Below are positions 9,271-17,950 of a stretch of DNA of 64,000 nucleotides, piece after piece. The DNA comes from AP-15 sp963750195 (GTDB taxonomy: Bacteria > Pseudomonadota > Alphaproteobacteria > ATCC43930 > CGMCC-115725), in NCBI GenBank assembly GCA_963750195.1, contig CAVVPS010000018.1, forward strand, positions 186,001 to 250,000, read 5' to 3'. How positions within the stretch are numbered: the stretch's first letter is position 1; each line of letters begins with the position of its first letter. The position numbers and the translations under genes are program-made. The notes under the pieces are model-generated. The model was not told the origin of the DNA, made no database searches, and worked only from the letters and a program-made list of their open reading frames with translations.

Positions 9271-10377
9271 TTACGGCGTCCGCTCGGCGGTCTGCGGCCC
9301 GCTCTGGGCGCGCCGCTGTTGCATCCATTCAATCAGCAGCACATAGCCGACCGCCAGGACCACAGGCCCCACAAACAGGCCGAGAAGGCCGTCGGCAATC
9401 ATGCCGCCGATGACGCCAATCAGAATTACCGGCATCGGCACCTCCAGTCCGCGGCCGAGCATCAATGGCTTTAGAACATTGTCGCTGAGCCCGGCGACGA
9501 GGGTCCAGATCAGGAAGATGATAGCCGGCTGCGTTGCTTTCGTCGCAAAGACATAGACGATGATCGGCAGTGTCACCAGTACCGCCGGCACCTGTACAAT
9601 AGCAAACAAAAGCGTCACGACCGTCCAAAGGCCCGCTGCCGGAAGGCCGATCGCAAAGAATCCGACGGCGAGGAGAAGCGACTGGATCACCGCTACGCCG
9701 ACAACGCCTAGCGCCACGCCACGGATCGTAGCACCCGTCAGCGTCACCAGATGGGCCCCCTGCGCCTCGCTGCCGGTAAAACGCCCCAACAGACGCCGAG
9801 CGAAATCGGCGGCGCCCCTGCCATAGGCGACGATGACGGCGGCAATCGCGAAAGAGAGAACGAACGACAGTTGGCCCGCGGCTAGGCCACCAGCAGACGA
9901 CACGAGCTTTGCCGCTGGTGCGCTCAACGCCCCGCCGTATTTGGCAAACGCGGCCGGCAGGTTGGTGGCGGCGAGCACCCAGGCCTCCGCTAGTTTCTGA
10001 CCCACCAGCGGGAGCCCGGCAAGCCATGATGGAGGCGGCGGGACGGTGAGGCTATGATCCTGCAGCCCCGTGACTAGCGAATACAGGGAAGACGCGAGCG
10101 ACGCCACCACTGTGACCATCGCCACTAACATCACCGTGACGCCGACCAGCCCGATCAGCAGCGCCGACCAGCGATTACCGAGCCGGACGGCCAGGCGGAG
10201 ATGCAGCGGATACAGCATAACCGCCAAGATTCCAGACCACAGCAGGAGGTCGATAAAAGGCGATATGAACCGGCTGCAGGCGTAGACCAATAAGCCTATC
10301 AGTCCGATTTGAAGCGCAAGATCGATTATGCTCGAGCGCGAAGTTGACTGATCAGAATCCAGCACATTCGGTTCCAT
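9271..10377 (-). CDS. AI-2E family transporter (PerM/YdiK-like)
   Basis: Integral membrane protein of 368 residues, the usual length for the AI-2E family (PF01594). Hydrophobic helices occupy residues 20-85, 160-185 and 215-350. The C-terminal half has the characteristic Gly/Pro-rich stretch with GLSDNVLKPLMLGRG and IGVIGGM. Members export autoinducer-2 or act as Na+(Li+)/H+ antiporters; the substrate cannot be assigned here. ATG start. It is the first gene of a minus-strand set leading into the HlyD adaptor after 82 bases. Confidence 0.87.
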   Translation of the reverse strand: MEPNVLDSDQSTSRSSIIDLALQIGLIGLLVYACSRFISPFIDLLLWSGILAVMLYPLHLRLAVRLGNRWSALLIGLVGVTVMLVAMVTVVASLASSLYSLVTGLQDHSLTVPPPPSWLAGLPLVGQKLAEAWVLAATNLPAAFAKYGGALSAPAAKLVSSAGGLAAGQLSFVLSFAIAAVIVAYGRGAADFARRLLGRFTGSEAQGAHLVTLTGATIRGVALGVVGVAVIQSLLLAVGFFAIGLPAAGLWTVVTLLFAIVQVPAVLVTLPIIVYVFATKATQPAIIFLIWTLVAGLSDNVLKPLMLGRGLEVPMPVILIGVIGGMIADGLLGLFVGPVVLAVGYVLLIEWMQQRRAQSGPQTAERTP

Positions 10378-10607
10378 TATTTTCCCCCTTGCCCCTCCTG
10401 AAGTCGGACGTCAGGATGACGGCAGCTCGGCGCTCTCAACAAGGGTACGTCGCAGGGCGGGTCATGCTAAGCCGCCGCCGATAGGCGGCGTCACCGATGG
10501 CAGGGCGCGTCGCGTTCTCTTTCAGGGTATCGACCGGCCCAGCCTCCCGCAAGGCCGTGAACGTCCCTTCTTCGTTCGTCGCCATCAGGCGGCTGTAACC
10601 GGCGACA

Positions 10608-10825
10608 TTCTGCCGGCTTCAGGCGCGGGTTCGCGAACTGGAGCGACTGTTGCGCCGTGAGCCATGGAGATCGAGATCCTCAAAGCGGCGCTCGATCTCG
10701 CGCGGCAAAAATCAAGCTGCTGTCGCCCTTGCCGCGGCCGGTATATATCCTGTGAAGGTCGTCGCCACCACCGCGAGAACCGCCGCCACCGCCGCCTTGG
10801 CTCGTTGACATCGACCGAGGCCGGG
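10608..10825 (+). mobile_element. Remnant of an IS3-family insertion sequence (end of orfA, start of orfB)
   Basis: Read with frame changes, this stretch gives RLQARVRELERLLRR, then from ATG 10664 MEIEILKAALDLARQK, then KLLSPLPRP-like residues. That is the C-terminal leucine-zipper part of IS3-family OrfA (typically RVRELERLLGRKTMEVEILKEAL). A VKVVATT segment near 10751 resembles the start of OrfB. At least two frameshifts, no transposase catalytic core and no terminal repeats, so it is a dead fragment. It ends just before tRNA-Leu. Confidence 0.6.
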
Positions 10826-10847
10826 CTTATCTCCGCTGCTCCGAGAG

Positions 10848-10934
10848 GCCCAGGTGGCGGAATTGGTAGACGCGCTAGATTCAGGTTCTAGTGGGCGATT
10901 GCTCGTGGAAGTTCGAGTCTTCTCCTGGGCACCA
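10848..10934 (+). tRNA. tRNA-Leu, anticodon CAG, CCA encoded
   Basis: 87-base type II (long variable arm) tRNA. The 7-base acceptor stem GCCCAGG pairs with CCTGGGC, followed by discriminator A and an encoded CCA. The anticodon stem CTAGA/TCTAG encloses loop TTCAGGT, putting anticodon CAG at 10882-10884 (reads CUG). The T arm contains GTTCGAGTC. The D arm (TGGCGGAATTGGTAGACGC) is typical of leucine tRNAs. Confidence 0.97.
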
Positions 10935-10966
10935 CTCGGCGATGCCGCAGTCCGCCATCGCGTGCG

Positions 10967-11578
10967 ATGACTTTCCGGCTTCATCATGGCGACCTGCCCG
11001 AGGGCGTCGATTTCGGCGAAGTGGTGGCGATCGATACCGAGGCGATGGGACTCAACCCCCGGCGCGACCGGTTGTGCCTCGTCCAGCTCTCGGCGGGCGA
11101 CGGCGACGCCCACCTCGTGCAGTTCGGCCCCGGCGCCTATGATGCGCCACGTCTGCGACGGCTGCTGGCCGATCCCTGTGTCACCAAGTTGTTTCATTTC
11201 GCCCGCTTCGATCTGGCCATGCTCTATCATTACCTTGGGATCATGGCGCTTCCGGTTTATTGCACCAAGATCGCCTCGCGGCTGGCGCGCACCTTTACCG
11301 ATCGGCACGGCCTGCGTGAGTTGTGCAAGGATCTGCTCAGCGTCGATCTGTCAAAGCAGCAGCAGAGCTCCGACTGGGGCGCACCCAACCTGAGCGACGA
11401 GCAACTTCGCTACGCCGCCTCGGACGTCCTCCATCTTCATGCGCTGCGCGACCGCCTCGACGCGATGCTGACCCGCGAGGGCCGTGAAGCGCTGGCACGG
11501 GCCAGTTTCGAGTTTTTGCCGCATCGCGTGCTGCTTGATCTCGGGGGCTGGGCGGAGCAAGACATCTTCGCGCACTGA
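10967..11578 (+). CDS. rnd: Short ribonuclease D-family 3'-5' exonuclease
   Basis: DEDDy 3'-5' exonuclease of 203 residues, expected to trim RNA 3' ends such as tRNA precursors. Exo I is VVAIDTEAMGL (Asp and Glu metal ligands near residues 23-25). Exo II is HFARFDLAML. Exo III is YAASDVLHL with the catalytic Tyr and Asp. It lacks the C-terminal HRDC domain of E. coli RNase D, as is normal for the short alphaproteobacterial form. The gene begins 32 bases after tRNA-Leu. Confidence 0.9.
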   Translation: MTFRLHHGDLPEGVDFGEVVAIDTEAMGLNPRRDRLCLVQLSAGDGDAHLVQFGPGAYDAPRLRRLLADPCVTKLFHFARFDLAMLYHYLGIMALPVYCTKIASRLARTFTDRHGLRELCKDLLSVDLSKQQQSSDWGAPNLSDEQLRYAASDVLHLHALRDRLDAMLTREGREALARASFEFLPHRVLLDLGGWAEQDIFAH

Positions 11579-11640
11579 GCGAGCAATCGGGGAAGAGGGC
11601 TCTCGACACTGTCAAATATTCGAATCGGTCCGGCCGCCGG

Positions 11641-12669
11641 GTGGCGATGAGCAATATTCTCGTTGCGTCCGAGCCGGGGACCGCGCAACCGGTCCTTCGC
11701 GCGGAGGATGCCTGCAACAGTGATGTGGCGGTCGCACGCCGCGTCATCCGTGCCGAAATCAGCGGCCTCGAAAGTCTGGCACAGAGGCTCGACGAGGCGT
11801 TTGCCGCCGCAGTCGCCTTGTGCGCTGCGGCGCACGGACGGATCGTCGTCACCGGGGTCGGCAAGAGCGGGCACGTGGGCCGCAAGATCGCCGCCACTCT
11901 GGCCTCGACCGGAACCCCGGCGCAGTTTGTTCACGCCGGGGAGGCGAGCCACGGCGATCTCGGCATGATCGGCGCCGACGACGCGATCGTGGCGCTGTCG
12001 AATTCCGGCGAGAGCGCCGAATTCGCCGACATCATCGCTTATTCGCGACGCTTTCAAATTCCGCTGATCGCTGTCACGGGCGGGGGCGAATCGACGCTTG
12101 CCGCAGCGGCCGATGCGGTGCTGCTGTTGCCGCCTGCCGCCGAAGCCTGTCCGATGGGCCTGGCGCCGACGACATCGACGACGGTCATGATGGCGCTAGG
12201 CGACGCGTTAGCGATCGCCTTGCTGGAGCGCCGGGATTTTTCGTCCTCCGACTTTCGCGTGTTTCATCCCGGCGGCAGGCTCGGCCGGCGGTTGTTGCGG
12301 GTTTCCGATATCATGCATGGTGTCAGTGAGGTCCCGCTGATCTCGCCGACCGCGCTGATGTCCGAGGCGATCCTGGTAATGACGGCGCGGAGTTTCGGTT
12401 GCGTCGGCGCGTGCGATGGCGAAGGGCGGCTGATCGGAGTTGTTACCGATGGCGACTTGCGCCGGCATATGGGCGCTTCGCTGCTGGCTCGGCCGGTAGC
12501 GGAAATCATGCATCGCTCGCCAAAGACAATTGCCGCCGCGTCGCTGGCGGCGGAGGCCCTGGGGATGATGAACCGGACCGCGATCACGTCGCTCTTCGTC
12601 GTCGACGGCGAGGGACACCCGACCGGCTTTCTTCACATGCACGACTGTCTGCGCGCCGGGGTGGCGTAA
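11641..12669 (+). CDS. kdsD: Arabinose-5-phosphate isomerase (KpsF/GutQ/KdsD family)
   Basis: Interconverts ribulose-5-phosphate and arabinose-5-phosphate, the first committed step to Kdo for LPS. The 342-residue protein has an N-terminal SIS domain (VVTGVGKSGHVGRKIAAT near 70; ALSNSGESAEF near 118). Two C-terminal CBS repeats follow, beginning VSDIMHG and IMHRSPK. PTTSTTVMMALGDALA is the usual SIS end. The start is GTG at 11641 or ATG at 11647. It heads the lptC-lptA-lptB-rpoN run, so Kdo supply and LPS transport are linked. Confidence 0.93.
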   Translation: MAMSNILVASEPGTAQPVLRAEDACNSDVAVARRVIRAEISGLESLAQRLDEAFAAAVALCAAAHGRIVVTGVGKSGHVGRKIAATLASTGTPAQFVHAGEASHGDLGMIGADDAIVALSNSGESAEFADIIAYSRRFQIPLIAVTGGGESTLAAAADAVLLLPPAAEACPMGLAPTTSTTVMMALGDALAIALLERRDFSSSDFRVFHPGGRLGRRLLRVSDIMHGVSEVPLISPTALMSEAILVMTARSFGCVGACDGEGRLIGVVTDGDLRRHMGASLLARPVAEIMHRSPKTIAAASLAAEALGMMNRTAITSLFVVDGEGHPTGFLHMHDCLRAGVA

Positions 12670-12680
12670 CGGGCATTGGG

Positions 12681-13643
12681 ATGACATCCCTGGAACCACA
12701 GGCCGAACGGGGCCCGGTCTCCGCTGCGGCGAGGCCACGGCGGGACGCGCCCCGGTGGCGGCCGAAGGCCGCGGACCGCTACAGCCGGCGCGTCGCCCTG
12801 CTCAAACGAGTTTTGCCAATAATCGGCGGCGCATTGCTGTTGCTGGTAGCCGCATGGCCGCGGCTGTCCCCGTTGTTGGACAGCGTCCGCCTCGGCTTTG
12901 CCGCGATCGATCTGCGCGAGGCGCGCGAACTCAAAATGCTCGACCCCCGTTATGCCGGAATCGATCGGCTCAACCGGCCCTATGTCGTAACCGCGGCTGT
13001 CGGTCGCCAAGTGCCGAATCACAACAATCTGATGTCGCTCGAACAGCCCCGGGCGGTGATGACCGTGCATGGTGGCGCCAAGGTCGTGCTGACTGCTGCG
13101 ACCGGAATTTACCAGTCGCAAACGCAACTGCTCGATCTGTTCGGCGGCGTCACGCTGACCCACCAAAACGGCACCCGGTTCGTGACGAGACGCGCCCATG
13201 CCGATTTTTCCGACAACACTGCCGCGGGCCATGATCCGATCGAGGGACACGGTCCCGCGGGCGACATTTGGGGCCAGGGCTTCCGCATTCTCGATAAGGG
13301 CGACACCATCATCTTTACCGGTCGGTCGCATTCCATTCTGATCGAAAGCAGGCCTACCAAAGCAACGAGGACGCCTCCAGCACTGCCGGCGGCGGTCGCT
13401 GCAACCGCGGCGCAAATCGAAGCTGCCGCCACCCAGCCCCAAGCGTCCCTGGCGGGCGTGCATCGCTCTGCCGTTGGGGCCCTGCCCGCTGCTGCCAAGC
13501 CGGCAGCGACGCATCATTCCGCCGGAAGATCGCACCCGAACAAAGGACCGGCCGTCAAAGCATCCCCCGCCAAAAGCCGCGTCGCCGAAAAGCCGGTCAA
13601 GCGCACGCCAGCATTCCCCAAGGTCGAACCCGATGCCGGCTAA
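12681..13643 (+). CDS. lptC: LPS export ABC transporter periplasmic protein LptC
   Basis: Bitopic protein of the LPS transport bridge that takes LPS from LptB2FG and hands it to LptA. The 320-residue protein has a basic N-terminus and one membrane helix (LLKRVLPIIGGALLLLVAA, about residues 36-54). A beta-jellyroll domain follows, with NRPYVVTAAVG and GDIWGQGFRILDKGD. From about residue 235 to the end there is an unusual Ala/Pro/Lys/His-rich tail of some 85 residues beyond the normal domain. The ATG is 11 bases after the kdsD stop. Its 3' end overlaps lptA by 11 bases. Confidence 0.9.
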   Translation: MTSLEPQAERGPVSAAARPRRDAPRWRPKAADRYSRRVALLKRVLPIIGGALLLLVAAWPRLSPLLDSVRLGFAAIDLREARELKMLDPRYAGIDRLNRPYVVTAAVGRQVPNHNNLMSLEQPRAVMTVHGGAKVVLTAATGIYQSQTQLLDLFGGVTLTHQNGTRFVTRRAHADFSDNTAAGHDPIEGHGPAGDIWGQGFRILDKGDTIIFTGRSHSILIESRPTKATRTPPALPAAVAATAAQIEAAATQPQASLAGVHRSAVGALPAAAKPAATHHSAGRSHPNKGPAVKASPAKSRVAEKPVKRTPAFPKVEPDAG

Positions 13644-14718
13644 CCAGGGGATCGCAACAAAAGTCATGCCGCAGCAGCTGTTGCGGCGGCGCCGGGTGGT
13701 GCCGAGGCTTGCCGTATTATTTGCCGTCTTGTCTTTGGGCTCTCTCTACGCGAGGGCACAGGGATTGAACCTCGGCGGAGATTCCAACGACAACCGCCCT
13801 ATCGACATCACCGCCGATTCGGGTCTCGAGTGGCAACAGCAGGCCCAGGTCTATATCGCCCGCGGTAACGCCGTAGCCACGCGCGGAACATCCGAGGTGC
13901 ATGCCGATACGCTGACCGCTCACTACCGCCCGAGCAAAAGCAAAACGGCGGAGGGCGGCAACGAGGTCTACCGTCTCGACGCCGACGGCCATGTCGTTCT
14001 GAAGGGGCCGACGCAGACCGTGGTCGGCGACCAGGCCGTCTACGACCTCGACCAGCAGATCGCGGTCATTACCGGCAAGGCGCTCAAGCTGACGACCCCA
14101 ACCGACCTCGTGACTGCGCGCGACAGTTTCGAATGGTACGATGCAACGCAGATCGCCGTCGCCCGCGGCGACGCGGTTGCCACCCGCGGCGACAAGCATA
14201 TTCGCGCCGACGTGCTGACCGCGCATATGACGAAGGAGAAGCCGAACCCGGCCGGCGACAAGCCGGGGGCGATCAATCCTGCCGACACCAAATCAGCAGC
14301 AGCAACGCCGGCCAAACCGCAATCAGGCGCCGCCAAGCAAGCTTCGCAGTCCGGGCCGCCCGGCGCCGACGGTGAGAGTTCGCGGATCAGCCGGGTCGAC
14401 GCGCAGGGAAACGTCGTAGCCTGGAACCCGACAGATGTCGGTCGCGGCGATTACGGGGTCTACAATGCCGAGACCGGTATTGTCACACTGCTGGGGAACG
14501 TTACCATTACCCGCGGACAGAACGTCATCAGAGGCAAATATGCCGTCCTCGATCTCAACACAAATGTCAGCCGCATGATGACCGTCGCCGCGAAACCGGG
14601 TGAACCGGCGCCGCGGGTCGAAGGGCTATTCTTTCGCCAGGACGCCACGACCGCCGCATCCGGCGGTGGCGCCGCAACCGGCGCGAAACCTGCCTCCAGT
14701 GGCCGGTCCAAGCCATGA
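13633..14718 (+). CDS. lptA: LptA/OstA family LPS-transport periplasmic protein with duplicated domain
   Basis: Periplasmic bridge protein that passes LPS from LptC to outer-membrane LptD. The 361-residue product has a signal peptide (RRRRVVPRLAVLFAVLSLG, cleavage near ARA-QG). Two copies of the OstA unit follow: IARGNAVATRG...ADTLTAHY then VARGDAVATRG...ADVLTAHM. Each is followed by a D-A-x-G-x-V-V strand and a VGD/GRGDYGVY strand. The second copy contains a roughly 50-residue Pro/Ala/Lys-rich insertion. It is well over the usual 170-250 residues. Start chosen at ATG 13633; ATG 13666 would also keep the signal peptide. Confidence 0.9.
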   Translation: MPANQGIATKVMPQQLLRRRRVVPRLAVLFAVLSLGSLYARAQGLNLGGDSNDNRPIDITADSGLEWQQQAQVYIARGNAVATRGTSEVHADTLTAHYRPSKSKTAEGGNEVYRLDADGHVVLKGPTQTVVGDQAVYDLDQQIAVITGKALKLTTPTDLVTARDSFEWYDATQIAVARGDAVATRGDKHIRADVLTAHMTKEKPNPAGDKPGAINPADTKSAAATPAKPQSGAAKQASQSGPPGADGESSRISRVDAQGNVVAWNPTDVGRGDYGVYNAETGIVTLLGNVTITRGQNVIRGKYAVLDLNTNVSRMMTVAAKPGEPAPRVEGLFFRQDATTAASGGGAATGAKPASSGRSKP

Positions 14719-15545
14719 ACTGGATGGAAAGGCCTTTCGGCACCTCCCCGGGCGCCGAAGCCGACCAGATGCGGCCGCGCCTTATCGCCCACAATCGCGC
14801 GATGCAAGGCCGCGCGATTTCCAGCCGCGGGCTGCAGGGGCAGGGGCTGGGAAAGAGCTTCAAGCGCCGGCCGGTATTGCGCGGCGTCAATATCTCCGTT
14901 CAACGCGGCGAGGTGGTCGGGCTGCTCGGAGCCAACGGAGCCGGCAAGACCACTTGTTTTTACATCATTACCGGGTTGATCACCGCCGATACCGGGGTGG
15001 TCAGCCTCGACGGGCAGGACATTACCGATCTTCCAATGTACCGCCGCGCTCGCCGGGGCATCGGCTACCTGCCGCAGGAGGCGTCGATCTTTCGCGGCCT
15101 TACCGTCGAGCAGAATATTCGCGCGATCCTCGAGGTGGCGGAGCCCGAACCCGAACTGCGCGAGGCGGCGCTGAACTCGCTCTTGGCCGAGTTTTCGATT
15201 ACTCACCTGCGTCGGACGCCGGCGACGGCGCTTTCAGGCGGCGAACGCCGCCGTTGTGAGATCGCCCGGGCGCTTGCGACCCAGCCTCATTTCATCCTTC
15301 TCGACGAGCCCCTCGCCGGCATCGATCCGATCGCGGTCGGCGACATCCGTGATCTGATCGGCCACCTCAAGGATCGCGGGATCGGCGTATTGATAACCGA
15401 TCATAACGTGCGCGAGACCTTGGAAATCGTCGATCGAGCGTATATACTGCACGCCGGACAGGTTCTGATGGAAGGAAAACCCGCTGAAATCGTGGCCGAT
15501 GCCGACGTGAGACGGGTTTTCCTGGGTGACCGGTTTAGCCTATAA
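14715..15545 (+). CDS. lptB: LPS export ABC transporter ATP-binding protein LptB
   Basis: Cytoplasmic ATPase that powers LPS extraction with LptF/LptG. Walker A is GANGAGKTT at residues 72-80. The Q-loop segment is YLPQEASIF, the signature is LSGGERRR, Walker B is FILLDEPLAGID, and the switch histidine is in LITDHNVRE. The family-typical ending DADVRRVFLGDRF is present. About 40 extra N-terminal residues precede the domain. The ATG overlaps the lptA stop in ATGA, so the two are coupled. Confidence 0.96.
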   Translation: MNWMERPFGTSPGAEADQMRPRLIAHNRAMQGRAISSRGLQGQGLGKSFKRRPVLRGVNISVQRGEVVGLLGANGAGKTTCFYIITGLITADTGVVSLDGQDITDLPMYRRARRGIGYLPQEASIFRGLTVEQNIRAILEVAEPEPELREAALNSLLAEFSITHLRRTPATALSGGERRRCEIARALATQPHFILLDEPLAGIDPIAVGDIRDLIGHLKDRGIGVLITDHNVRETLEIVDRAYILHAGQVLMEGKPAEIVADADVRRVFLGDRFSL

Positions 15546-15576
15546 GCCGCTCCCAGCGGAGCATAATGTGAATAGG

Positions 15577-17061
15577 ATGGGTTTCTCCCAGCGGCTTGAG
15601 GTGCGGCAGTCGCAGGCGTTGGTGATGACGCCGCAGCTGCAGCAGGCCATCAAGATGCTGCAGCTCTCGAACCTCGAGCTGACCGATTTCGTCGACACCG
15701 AAATCCAGCAGAACCCGCTGCTCGAACGCCGCGAACGAAGCACCGAAGAAGCGGCCCCAGCCGGCGCTCCGAGCGTCGCCGAAGCCGCCATCTCGACAGC
15801 CTTGCCGGAGACGTTGTCAGTCGACTTTGCACCCGACGCCGCCGAGCAGTGGCACGCCGCCGCGGGAGCCGAGGGTGACGGCTCGGTCGATTTCGGCGGC
15901 GAGCCCCAGTCTTGGCGCAGCCGCGGAACGCCCGGGGTCGACGACCGCCCCGGTTTCGAGCAGACGGCAGCTCGGCCGCTCACGTTGCGCGAGCACGTGA
16001 TCGAGCAGATCGGAACCGATTTGACCAACCAAGGCGATCAGCTGATCGCCTTGCACCTGCTCGACCTTCTCGACGAAACGGGCTATCTCGGCGGTGCGCT
16101 CGATGGCGTGGCGCTGCTCCTCGGTTGCGCTCAAGCCCGGGTCGAGGCGGTCCTCGCCCGGCTCCAGCAATTCGATCCCGCCGGGGTCTTTGCCCGCGAT
16201 CTCCCGGAATGCTTGGCCCTGCAGTTACGCGACCGCAACCGGCTCGATCCGGCGATGCAAACCTTGCTCGACAACCTGCCGCTGCTCGCCGCGCGCAACA
16301 TCGCGGGGCTGATGCGCGTGTGCCAGGTCGACGCCGAGGACGTCGCCGAGATGATCGCCGAGATCAAATCGCTCGACCCTCGCCCGGGCCTCGCCTTCGA
16401 CCCGCCCCTGGCGCAGCTGGTCGTGCCCGACATTCTGATGCGTGCGCAACCCGACGGCGGCTGGATTGTCGAGCTCAACGCCGAAACCCTGCCGCGCGTG
16501 TTGGTCAACAACAAATATCATGCGCAGGTGAGCCGGGTGGCGCGCAGCAAGGCGGAAAGGGATTATTTGACCGACCGGTTGCAGGCCGCAAACTGGCTGG
16601 TCAAATCGCTGCATCAGCGAGCCACCACGATCCTCAAAGTCGCCGCCGAGATCGTACGGCAGCAGGATGCGTTTTTCCGCCGTGGGGTCCAGTCCTTGCG
16701 GCCTTTGATCCTGCGCGACATCGCCGAAGCGATCGGCATGCACGAGAGCACGGTCAGTCGGGTGACCAGCAACAAGCACATGGCCACACCGCGCGGGGTT
16801 TATGAGCTCAAATATTTCTTTACCTCGTCGATCCCCGCTTCGAGTGGCGGCGAGGCGCATTCGGCCGAGGCGGTGCGCTACCAGATCCGCGCGTTGATCG
16901 ACAGAGAGCCCGCCGCCGCCACGCTGTCCGACGAGCGGATTGTCGAGTTGCTGCAGCGCGACGGCGTCGACATCGCCCGGCGCACTGTCGCCAAATATCG
17001 GGAGGCGATGCGGATCCCATCGTCGGTGCAGCGCCGCCGGGAGAAGCTGCTCACACCCTAG
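15577..17061 (+). CDS. rpoN: RNA polymerase sigma-54 factor
   Basis: Alternative sigma factor recognising -24/-12 promoters activated by enhancer-binding proteins. Region I is the Gln/Leu-rich GFSQRLEVRQSQALVMTPQ and following residues. An acidic region II is rich in Ala/Glu (about 50-130). The core-binding and HTH region includes MHESTVSRVTSNKHM. The RpoN box ARRTVAKYRE lies near the C-terminus. 494 residues from ATG 15577; a GTG at 15568 is an alternative. It lies downstream of lptB and upstream of hpf and ptsN, the classical arrangement. Confidence 0.96.
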   Translation: MGFSQRLEVRQSQALVMTPQLQQAIKMLQLSNLELTDFVDTEIQQNPLLERRERSTEEAAPAGAPSVAEAAISTALPETLSVDFAPDAAEQWHAAAGAEGDGSVDFGGEPQSWRSRGTPGVDDRPGFEQTAARPLTLREHVIEQIGTDLTNQGDQLIALHLLDLLDETGYLGGALDGVALLLGCAQARVEAVLARLQQFDPAGVFARDLPECLALQLRDRNRLDPAMQTLLDNLPLLAARNIAGLMRVCQVDAEDVAEMIAEIKSLDPRPGLAFDPPLAQLVVPDILMRAQPDGGWIVELNAETLPRVLVNNKYHAQVSRVARSKAERDYLTDRLQAANWLVKSLHQRATTILKVAAEIVRQQDAFFRRGVQSLRPLILRDIAEAIGMHESTVSRVTSNKHMATPRGVYELKYFFTSSIPASSGGEAHSAEAVRYQIRALIDREPAAATLSDERIVELLQRDGVDIARRTVAKYREAMRIPSSVQRRREKLLTP

Positions 17062-17208
17062 CGGGGCGTGGAAGGTGCCCGCCGGTGTTGACGCGGAGAC
17101 GGTGGACGCCTAGCGTGTGCCGCTTGACCGCGTTCGGGGGCATTCCCAATTTCGCTCGCGGGAGGTCTCGATGACCGCCCGGTGCAAGCGGGAAAGGCAA
17201 GTGCGTTC

Positions 17209-17814
17209 ATGCAGTTGACGGTCACGGGCAAGCAGATCGAAGTTGGCGATGCGCTGCGCGCCCATGTCGAAGCGAGCCTCGCCTCGATCCTTGAGAAGTA
17301 TTTCAAGACCGCTATCGAAGCCCACGTCGTGGTGGCAAGGGAGGCCCATCTGATCCGGGCCGAAATCTCCCTTCACATTGGACGCGGGATCATTGTCAAC
17401 GCCGGCGCTGCGGTCGGCGAAGTTTACGCCGCCTTCGATACCGCCGCCGAGCGTGTGGCCAAGCAGCTGCGCCGTTACAAGCGACGCCTTCGCGACCACC
17501 ACGCCAAGGTCCGCGATCCGGCCGAGGTCGAAGAACGGGCGCGGGACTACGTGTTGGCGCCGGTGGCGGAGGAGGCGGACGGAGATGATCCCGCCGGCGG
17601 GCCGGCGGTCATTGCCGAAATCAGCGCCGAGCTGCCGCGCCTGACGGTGGGCGAGGCGGCGATGCGGATGGATCTCGCCGACGCGCTTGTGCTGCTGTTT
17701 CGCAACCGTGCGCATGGCGAGCTCAATCTGGTCTATCGGCGTGCGGACGGTAATATCGGCTGGATCGATCCCGAGCTCGACCCGGCGCGGCAGGCGCATC
17801 AGCGACAAGCCTGA
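17209..17814 (+). CDS. hpf: Long-form ribosome hibernation promoting factor
   Basis: Binds ribosomes in stationary phase and promotes dimerisation into inactive particles. The N-terminal S30AE domain runs from MQLTVTGKQIEVGDALR to about residue 100 (KQLRRYKRRLRDH). After an acidic linker, the C-terminal dimerisation domain (LTVGEAAMRMDLADALVLLFRN, NLVYRRADGNIGWIDP) marks the long form. The 201 residues fit. I chose ATG 17209 because the protein then starts exactly as the family does. The family is often sigma-54 or stress regulated, consistent with the rpoN neighbour. Confidence 0.94.
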   Translation: MQLTVTGKQIEVGDALRAHVEASLASILEKYFKTAIEAHVVVAREAHLIRAEISLHIGRGIIVNAGAAVGEVYAAFDTAAERVAKQLRRYKRRLRDHHAKVRDPAEVEERARDYVLAPVAEEADGDDPAGGPAVIAEISAELPRLTVGEAAMRMDLADALVLLFRNRAHGELNLVYRRADGNIGWIDPELDPARQAHQRQA

Positions 17815-17950
17815 GCAGCGCCGACGCTGATGGCTAAACCTTCCCGCTTTTGCGATCGTAGAGCGATCACGACGATCGGGCTGGCCGACGACGCGACCGT
17901 CCGCTGCTCGGACGAGCGTTGACGACGCGTCGAGCCGGCCGAGTAGAACC

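Noticed and set aside
12399..12680. Upstream extension of the lptC frame inside kdsD
   Set aside because: Overlaps conserved CBS sequence of KdsD in another frame; ATG 12681 gives the normal LptC start.
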